5,766 nt of DNA from contig DATJHM010000205.1 of the NCBI GenBank assembly GCA_035493895.1, forward strand, positions 1-5,766, read 5' to 3'. The notes beneath the pieces are model-generated. The model saw only the letters and a list, made by a program, of their open reading frames with translations, had not been told where the DNA came from and made no database searches. Origin of the DNA: DATJHM01 sp035493895. GTDB lineage: Bacteria > Chloroflexota > Ktedonobacteria > Ktedonobacterales > Ktedonobacteraceae. This document shows, in pieces, positions 1-4,929 of this stretch. The position numbers and the translations under genes were made by a program. Each line of letters starts with the position of its first letter. Positions within the stretch are counted from its first letter, which is position 1.

Positions 1-1390
1 CCTCCGCTCGGTCATAGCGCTTCAGTACGCTATTCATGACGGTCAGATTGAGCCATGCCGTCGCAATTTCGGGACGTGTGGGACCCGGCGTACGCTCCCA
101 GATCGCCAGCGCTTTCTGTACAAGCGCCTCGGCGTCACGTATAAGACCCTGCTCCCATAATAGCGAGGCCGCCTGATTGAGTGCATCCGCCACTTCATCG
201 CCTGCTAATGCCCCTTCCTCGCTCTGTGCAGCCAGCCGCCGAATATGTCCGGTCACGCACAGACGGATAAATTGCGCCCCACCCTCTCGCGTGAGCATGA
301 ATTGCTGGCTCGCGTGGAGCAATTGCGTGATCCGCTGCTGGCATTCCTTGTGAGAGAACGTTTTACGCAGTGCGGCTTGAATCAGGGGATGCATGCTCAG
401 AAACGGTCTGTCTTGATCGACTGTCAACAATCCACATATCTGCAAATGTTGTATCGCTCTCATCAGAGAGATTGGTTGCTGTCTGTGTGCCGATGCTACC
501 AGCCGAGATTGTGCTGCTTGCTGCTCGAAAAGTGCGACGGGGATATAGTCGGAGTAGAGGAGCGAGCATAAACGTGCAAGCGCCAGTATGGCCGCTGGTC
601 TGTGTGCCAGCAGGGTAAGGGTGAGCCCACAGGCGACCTCGATACTACGAACCTGCTCGTCACCTGCGCTGTCAGGCTGATCCGATGGCGTGGGATAATC
701 GCGATAGGCGAGCACGTAGTCCTGCACGCTGCACCTGCTCTCTCTGATATATCCCCCGGCCAGATTGAGCGCCACGGGCGATCCCTGGAGCATACGCGCC
801 AGCTCCAGCGCGGACGTGCGCAGCTCATGCCCCGCTTGCCCCAGTGTCGCGCCCGGTGCGAGCAATCCGCCCCGACGCAGTACGAGGAGCGCGCCGTCCA
901 TCTCGTCCAACGCGTCCAGCTTCAGGCAGGGGAGTTCAGGAGGGATATCTTGATCGTGTGTGATCAGCACAACATGACCAGCTGGGAGTTGTTGGGCCGA
1001 AGAGATTGTCGCACCCTGAGGAAACGTCACGTTATCCAGAACCAGCAACGAATCTTGCTCATTGGTGGACCAACTTTGCACCATCTGCAATGCGTTGGCG
1101 AACCCCAGCTTCCCATCAACCGGCAAAGAGATACGCCACGCCAGGGCCAGCGTATCGCAAAGAAACGTTTCAGCGGTCGCCGCATTGATCCAGAATACGC
1201 GCCTGTACTGCTGCGCGAAACGTCGAACATACTCCTGCGCGGCTGCCGTCTTGCCCACGCCTCGGGCACCGACGATGGTTGCTGCCTGTTTATGGAGAAG
1301 CGTTTCGCGCAGGGTGTGCAGAAATGTCTCGCGCCCCGTGAAAAATGTGATGTTTGGGGCGTGAAAAGTGTGTTTTCCAGATGTGCTCAT
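1..1390 (-). CDS. NB-ARC-type STAND ATPase with C-terminal TPR region, 3' end outside window
   Basis: The frame stays open for 463 codons from the ATG at 1390-1388 to the window edge, so the protein is partial at its C-terminus. Seen directly: FTGRE near residues 17-21, a Walker A motif GARGVGKT at 41-48, a Walker B-like LLVLDN at 115-120, a GSPVAL segment at 203-208 that matches the NB-ARC GLPLAL motif, and MHPLIQ at 333-338, the position of the MHD-like/winged-helix motif. From about residue 400 the pattern of paired helices (ALNQAASLLWEQG, then AEALVQKALAIWE) fits tetratricopeptide repeats of the kinesin-light-chain type, continuing off the edge. STAND ATPases of this kind act as cytoplasmic ligand-triggered switches in signalling, regulation or phage defence. 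There is no effector domain ahead of the NTPase, because an in-frame TAG sits five codons upstream of the ATG. The ribosome binding site is weak (AGG about 11 bases upstream). The family call is firm; the biological role is unknown. Confidence 0.9.
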   Translation of the reverse strand, partial: MSTSGKHTFHAPNITFFTGRETFLHTLRETLLHKQAATIVGARGVGKTAAAQEYVRRFAQQYRRVFWINAATAETFLCDTLALAWRISLPVDGKLGFANALQMVQSWSTNEQDSLLVLDNVTFPQGATISSAQQLPAGHVVLITHDQDIPPELPCLKLDALDEMDGALLVLRRGGLLAPGATLGQAGHELRTSALELARMLQGSPVALNLAGGYIRESRCSVQDYVLAYRDYPTPSDQPDSAGDEQVRSIEVACGLTLTLLAHRPAAILALARLCSLLYSDYIPVALFEQQAAQSRLVASAHRQQPISLMRAIQHLQICGLLTVDQDRPFLSMHPLIQAALRKTFSHKECQQRITQLLHASQQFMLTREGGAQFIRLCVTGHIRRLAAQSEEGALAGDEVADALNQAASLLWEQGLIRDAEALVQKALAIWERTPGPTRPEIATAWLNLTVMNSVLKRYDRAE

Positions 1391-1463
1391 TGAATGTGCA
1401 ACCTATTTTCTAGTAGATGATATTTCTCAGGATAAGCCCAAAAGTGCGAAGGCCCTGCTAAGA

Positions 1464-3068
1464 TCAGTAGATTCGGTAAAGCACGAGTGCTTCATTCTCA
1501 TCCTTGACCAGGAGCAACAGCGATCCCTGGAAGGGAATGGCTCCTACTTCTCGGTAGCCGTCGAGTGGACGGAGATTCTCCTGGTCTTGTTGCAAATGGA
1601 CGTCAGGCAGAAACGCTGCCATCTCGATCTCTTCCAGTGTGGCGGCATCGCGCTGGCTGACGCGTACTCCTGTTTCTAGTTCTTCTACCAGCCAGAAACT
1701 TGCCGATGCAGTCTCTGTATGTACGAATGCGCGCTTGCAGGAGGCATCCAGAGGGATAATGATATCTAGCATATCTTTGTGCAGGACAAACCAGTTCCAG
1801 AGCCGCCAGCCACCTTCGAAGCGATCAACTCCTACAACGATCTGCCCACTCTGGCAGATGCGCGGATAGAGCCCCAATGGTGAGATACAGGTCTGCACCA
1901 TCTGCCCATTATGGTCGAGACAGACGGCATGACTCAAAATCTCTCCTTCTTCATCGCTAGCATCACTTTGGTGATCCTGCGCTTTAAGCATTGTCATGGC
2001 CACGACAAAGCTGGGGCGTTGTTGTAGTGTTACAGGGCCAGCAATGGCCGCTATATGTACCGTGGGCCAGACGGGTGCATCATATGAAGGGATGCTCTGA
2101 TCGATCGGTAGTCCTATGCCGGGGGTATAGTTCCATTTGTACGTTAGACCTTGACGCTCCCAACCTGTAAGCCAGATGCGCCACTCCTCATTACTCGTTT
2201 GCTCTGATTTTGCTCTGAGAGATGCTGGCTCGATCCAACTCTCTGGCGAACAGAGGATCAGGAGGCGCGTCTCTTGATGCGCAATCGTCATGGCGTTCTC
2301 TGTGGCGGCCAGCGTCTGATCTCCTGGAATACGCAGTGCTCTGCTCCGGCTGGCATCCAGGTCGCCTGGATCGAAAGAAACATTTTCCGGGAGAAAATAG
2401 TGTTTCTCTTGTTGTTGGGTGGCCTCTATCCATTGCGCCCAACTCACTGGCCGCTCAATCTCTGTACCCTTTCTGGTAATCGTCATCAGCTCTTTGAGGG
2501 TGTCCCATTCTGGCTGTGGAGCCGCCGCCAGTCTATGTATCTGGGCTGCTCTGGCATGGGCGAGTACAGGTTTATGACAAAATACTGCGTATGTGCCATC
2601 TGCGATTTCCAGGTCGAGAAGCGCATTGAATCCCTGACTTTCTTTATCGGCATCCAGAAGAAAAGGAGGGGTAAGAACGGGTTTGTCATCTGAACTGCTT
2701 GTGAGTGTACGCAGAATAAGATAGGTAAGATTTTGTAATTGCATAATCACCCAGCGTCCATGCGCAGGATCGTAGCGGACCAATGCATCTACTGTGGAAT
2801 GTGGTCCAGGTCCGGTGCCAGGGTAGATGGTGATGCTCTCACATCGTTTTTCTTGCACATTGATCAGTGCCATGGAGAGTAGTATCTGATAATCGGCAAT
2901 GTCTTCAATCGGTTCTGTACTCTCGTCTTGTAAAAGCCTCTGTATCGGTGCATCTGGCGATGTGCTGTCGTAGAGCAAGCCAAGGAGAGCCTGCTGACCC
3001 TCGACATGCAGATACGCGTCAAAGCAATCAGCAGACATAAGTGTACGATATAACACATCTATGTTCAT
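1464..3068 (-). CDS. Hypothetical 534-residue protein following the RNase A-like toxin
   Basis: I do not recognise this protein. The ATG at 3068-3066 is supported by a strong ribosome binding site, AAAAGGGGAG, eight bases upstream; the stop is TGA. No signal peptide or membrane segment is visible, so it is probably cytoplasmic. It is rich in Trp and acidic residues. Residues about 57-125 have a layout (hydrophobic helix, basic residues, SITIYPG strand, VRY strand, then MQLQNLTYLILRTL helix) that recalls the small N-terminal subdomain of GspE/PilB-type secretion ATPases, but no Walker motif follows, so this is only a loose resemblance. The C-terminal half (about 340-534) alternates short beta strands and turns, as in a propeller or beta-sandwich. 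An acidic stretch lies near 378-386 (SDASDEEGE). It begins 90 bases after the RNase A-like toxin gene, the position where an immunity gene is expected, although it is much larger than usual immunity proteins. Confidence 0.85.
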   Translation of the reverse strand: MNIDVLYRTLMSADCFDAYLHVEGQQALLGLLYDSTSPDAPIQRLLQDESTEPIEDIADYQILLSMALINVQEKRCESITIYPGTGPGPHSTVDALVRYDPAHGRWVIMQLQNLTYLILRTLTSSSDDKPVLTPPFLLDADKESQGFNALLDLEIADGTYAVFCHKPVLAHARAAQIHRLAAAPQPEWDTLKELMTITRKGTEIERPVSWAQWIEATQQQEKHYFLPENVSFDPGDLDASRSRALRIPGDQTLAATENAMTIAHQETRLLILCSPESWIEPASLRAKSEQTSNEEWRIWLTGWERQGLTYKWNYTPGIGLPIDQSIPSYDAPVWPTVHIAAIAGPVTLQQRPSFVVAMTMLKAQDHQSDASDEEGEILSHAVCLDHNGQMVQTCISPLGLYPRICQSGQIVVGVDRFEGGWRLWNWFVLHKDMLDIIIPLDASCKRAFVHTETASASFWLVEELETGVRVSQRDAATLEEIEMAAFLPDVHLQQDQENLRPLDGYREVGAIPFQGSLLLLVKDENEALVLYRIY

Positions 3069-3076
3069 CGTGCTTT

Positions 3077-3086
3077 CTCCCCTTTT
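3077..3086 (-). promoter_or_regulatory. Strong ribosome binding site of the 534-residue gene
   Basis: Read on the minus strand, this is AAAAGGGGAG followed by an eight-base spacer (AAAGCACG) and the ATG. It fixes the start of the 534-residue protein and suggests good translation, in contrast to the weak sites before the RNase toxin and the STAND gene. Confidence 0.7.
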
Positions 3087-3123
3087 CTAAGATGTCAGAT
3101 GGATATTCTGGCATAGCATATCA

Positions 3124-3146
3124 CAAAAGGATCATTCTCCCTTTTG
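3124..3146 (-). other. Intergenic stem-loop between RNase toxin and 534-residue gene
   Basis: A perfect 7-bp inverted repeat, CAAAAGG with CCTTTTG, surrounds a nine-base loop, and one more G-T pair is possible. It lies about 13 bases after the stop codon of the RNase toxin gene. The transcript has no U-run directly after the stem (GTGATATG follows), so it is not a convincing intrinsic terminator. It could be an mRNA 3'-end stabilising hairpin or a weak attenuator that lowers expression of the next gene. Confidence 0.35.
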
Positions 3147-3158
3147 CGTAGCCTTTAC

Positions 3159-4373
3159 TTACTGTGCTGGATGGGCGGAGAGTACAAAGATTTCTCCATC
3201 CGCATTTTTTGCCAGCACAACTGTGACACGACGTAATGGTTCAGGCAACTTTTGGGCTTTAAACTGTCTGCCTCTGTTGAGGACAATTCTCTGATACCCT
3301 GATCCGAATACCTGGTTATCCTGACCGTCGTACGTACCGACTTTTACCGTATTGGGCTGGCCATTCTTAATGAAATCCTGTAGCTCTTGAGAGTTCGCGA
3401 TCGTCAGGTCGATTCCTTGCTGAGCTACTTTTTGATTGGTGAAGCGAGTAGCTACTCCGACTCCTCCATCTCGATTGGATTTACTGGCAAGCTGCTCTAA
3501 CTCTTTATCGGTAACATTGACATGCTTTTCTAGCGTATGGCCTTCGCCTGTCTTACCGGCTTTGGAGTAGGTAAGGGTCATACCTTCGCTGTCGCTGAGA
3601 CCTTTCGTCTGTAGGATGGCTTTGAGTTGCTCTGGACTGAACTCATTGGCCAGATCTCCCAGTTCGCTTATGCGCTGCTGGACCTGTTCTTTGGTGACGC
3701 CATTGAGTTGAAGCTCATTAATGATCTGCTGCGGATCTTCCTGGCTAAGATTTCCATTCCCACCACCGGATTCTCCAGACATATTCGCCTTCCCATTGTT
3801 GTGTTCCCCATCAAAGGCGTTGCCTGCAAACACGGGATGCGGCCCTTTCGGATTAAAGCCGGTCGCGCATGCGGTGGGGATATTCCCGCTCAGGGTATTG
3901 AGCAGGGTTGCCGCCCCTTCTAAGGCCAGGCCGACGTTGTTTAAGGCGGTGGTAAAGTCGGAGAGTTGCCCTTCAATCTGACTGGCCTCTCCTACCATGA
4001 CCTTTCCACCCTGTGAGGTGACTGCTTGCATGATGCTCATGCCGGTCCTGAGGGCTGGCAGGTATGTGCTCAGTTTTGTAGAGGCATCTGACAGGTGCGT
4101 GGCGGCTCCAGTCATGCCGCTGTGGGCATGGTTGCCGTCCATCCGGGTATAGTGCCAGGTATCGCTCAGGGCTCGGGTAGCTTTTCCCTCGGAGGTGGTG
4201 GCGACGTTCTGCACGGCCCCGCTGGCCTGCCCCATGAAGGTCTGGAGATTCCCTGCGGAGGTATGTAAGCTCCCATGGGCCCGGTCCAGTTCCGCGATAA
4301 GCTCCTCGATTAATTTGACGCAGTTCGCGGGCACGTTGGGGATGGTGACGGGCACTCTATAGTTATCGGCCAT
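3159..4373 (-). CDS. Polymorphic toxin: helical delivery-type N-terminus with RNase A-like C-terminal domain
   Basis: This is a complete 404-residue protein. An in-frame TGA lies three codons before the ATG at 4373-4371, so the start cannot be further upstream; the ribosome binding site is poor. Residues 1-165 are predicted helical by eye, with one Trp (W73) and no signal peptide, similar in style to WXG/LXG delivery domains. Residues about 110-200 are nearly the same as in the upstream peptidase toxin, ending in GPHPVFAGNAFDGE (177-190). A Gly/Ser linker (199-210) and a helical segment (213-258) follow. The C-terminal domain (about 275-404) has GHTLEKHV (278-285), VATRF (307-311), VTVVLAKN (383-390) and VLSAHP (397-402). 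This order matches the bacterial CdiA-CT RNase A-like toxins, typically RHV...ASTF...TAYP, which are disulfide-free RNases that cleave RNA in target cells. H284 is the likely catalytic histidine. The Thr and Tyr of the usual TAYP motif are Ser399 and His401 here. The toxin role is inferred; the domain match is fairly strong. Confidence 0.87.
   Translation of the reverse strand: MADNYRVPVTIPNVPANCVKLIEELIAELDRAHGSLHTSAGNLQTFMGQASGAVQNVATTSEGKATRALSDTWHYTRMDGNHAHSGMTGAATHLSDASTKLSTYLPALRTGMSIMQAVTSQGGKVMVGEASQIEGQLSDFTTALNNVGLALEGAATLLNTLSGNIPTACATGFNPKGPHPVFAGNAFDGEHNNGKANMSGESGGGNGNLSQEDPQQIINELQLNGVTKEQVQQRISELGDLANEFSPEQLKAILQTKGLSDSEGMTLTYSKAGKTGEGHTLEKHVNVTDKELEQLASKSNRDGGVGVATRFTNQKVAQQGIDLTIANSQELQDFIKNGQPNTVKVGTYDGQDNQVFGSGYQRIVLNRGRQFKAQKLPEPLRRVTVVLAKNADGEIFVLSAHPAQ
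3789..4034. repeat. Intragenic repeat, copy 1: shared delivery/junction region of the toxin genes
   Basis: This stretch aligns without gaps to 5521-5766 at a constant offset of 1732 bases. By hand count 209 of 246 bases match, about 85 percent. The longest exact run is 32 bases (3898-3929 with 5630-5661). The similarity fades just past the low-numbered end, in the codons of the linker, which is where the two proteins switch to unrelated toxin domains. The other end is limited by the window, since copy 2 runs off the edge. Confidence 0.95.
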
Positions 4374-4491
4374 TGTAGGTCATTTCTGTTTCGCACTAAA
4401 AAATCTTTCCGCGTAAGGCTAGCCAGCCGTTGCGACGGTTGCCTCTGCCCCTGGAACGGTTGCCGCTCCGTCAACAGATACCTGTGCAGTA
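4374..4491. other. 118-base spacer with a +1-frame coding-like tail and 9-bp direct repeat
   Basis: This spacer separates the stop of the 129-residue gene from the RNase toxin start. On the minus strand, the frame one base ahead of the 129-residue gene is open past its stop until a TAG at 4421-4419 and would read TAQVSVDGAATVPGAEAT and onward. A 9-bp direct repeat, acggttgcc at 4435-4443 and 4456-4464, produces the repeated Ala-Thr-Val. A T6 run lies nearer to the toxin start but without a good stem. No convincing promoter is seen. It could be non-coding or a former C-terminal tail. Confidence 0.4.
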
Positions 4492-4881
4492 TCAGTGGGT
4501 ATCCTGTTGTCCCTCCCGCTCCAATCGCCGGTATTTCTCACTGATCTGGCGAAATTTTGCCTTTGTTTCTGCTGAAATTACGACACGATCATATCCCCTG
4601 GCGAGAGCCCGCAGCGCCTGATCGGGCTCTCGCATAATCCAGTCCATGGTCAGGAATGCACCGACAGGTCTGAAGTTGTGCTCGTCCATTAATCGTTGCA
4701 GCGTATAGCCCTGCGCCTCCAACTGCTCAGCAAAGCCCTGCCCTCGCCACCATTGCTCAAACGCCTTCTGTATCGCAGGAGCACAGGTCTGGAGTTTTCG
4801 CGCTGTCTCTTCCGCTCTTTTCCTGGTATAGCCAAACTCTGCTTCAAGTCTCAGAGCGATAGCCTCTGGTTCAATGTTCAT
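4492..4881 (-). CDS. Small helical protein of unknown family, candidate immunity protein for the peptidase toxin
   Basis: This is a complete 129-residue protein. The ATG at 4881-4879 has an excellent ribosome binding site (AGGGAGAGG, five-base spacer). No signal peptide or membrane segment is present, so it should be cytoplasmic. Residues 1-50 form charged helices (EAIALRLEAEFGY, then KRAEETARKL). The centre has EAQGYTLQRLMDEH (54-67) and PVGAFLTMDWIMREP (72-86), followed by a basic tail helix (about 100-123). The GYT..RLM plus P.(G/A)AFLT.DW...EP pattern resembles small uncharacterised proteins I have seen in Firmicutes, usually annotated as hypothetical; I cannot name a family. It starts 48 bases after the zincin toxin stop, the classical toxin-then-immunity order, which is the only reason for proposing an immunity role. 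It could also be an adaptor or chaperone shared by both toxins. Confidence 0.85.
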   Translation of the reverse strand: MNIEPEAIALRLEAEFGYTRKRAEETARKLQTCAPAIQKAFEQWWRGQGFAEQLEAQGYTLQRLMDEHNFRPVGAFLTMDWIMREPDQALRALARGYDRVVISAETKAKFRQISEKYRRLEREGQQDTH

Positions 4882-4886
4882 CTTTT

Positions 4887-4895
4887 CCTCTCCCT
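4887..4895 (-). promoter_or_regulatory. Strong ribosome binding site of the candidate immunity gene
   Basis: The minus strand reads AGGGAGAGG, then five bases (AAAAG), then ATG. This fixes the start of the 129-residue gene. A strong site directly after a toxin gene would suit an immunity protein that must be made in excess. Confidence 0.75.
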
Positions 4896-4929
4896 GGCAT
4901 CTGGACTCAGCATAGCCATCATCGCATTA

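Noticed and set aside
602..1393. A 263-codon open frame on the plus strand
   Set aside because: It lies fully opposite the STAND ATPase gene, whose minus-strand frame has clear Walker, GLPLAL-like and TPR motifs. The plus-strand translation is Arg/Gln/Cys-rich without recognisable motifs.
1391..1463. Near-palindrome CTATTTTCTAG before the STAND gene as an operator
   Set aside because: Only the outer three bases pair on each side and the rest is an A/T run, which is too weak to call a binding site.
2274..2693. A 139-codon plus-strand frame
   Set aside because: It is opposite the 534-residue gene, has no ribosome binding site or family motif, and its composition (many Arg, Cys and Trp) is typical of an antisense shadow.
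3093..3158. The hairpin and A/T-rich spacer as an intrinsic terminator or promoter
   Set aside because: The stem is only 7-8 bp and is not followed by a U-run, and no hexamer pair with proper spacing is convincing. It was listed only as a stem-loop.
4395..4480. TTGACG on the minus strand as a -35 box before the RNase toxin
   Set aside because: About 17 bases further the sequence is G-rich (CAGGGGCAG) with nothing like a -10 element.
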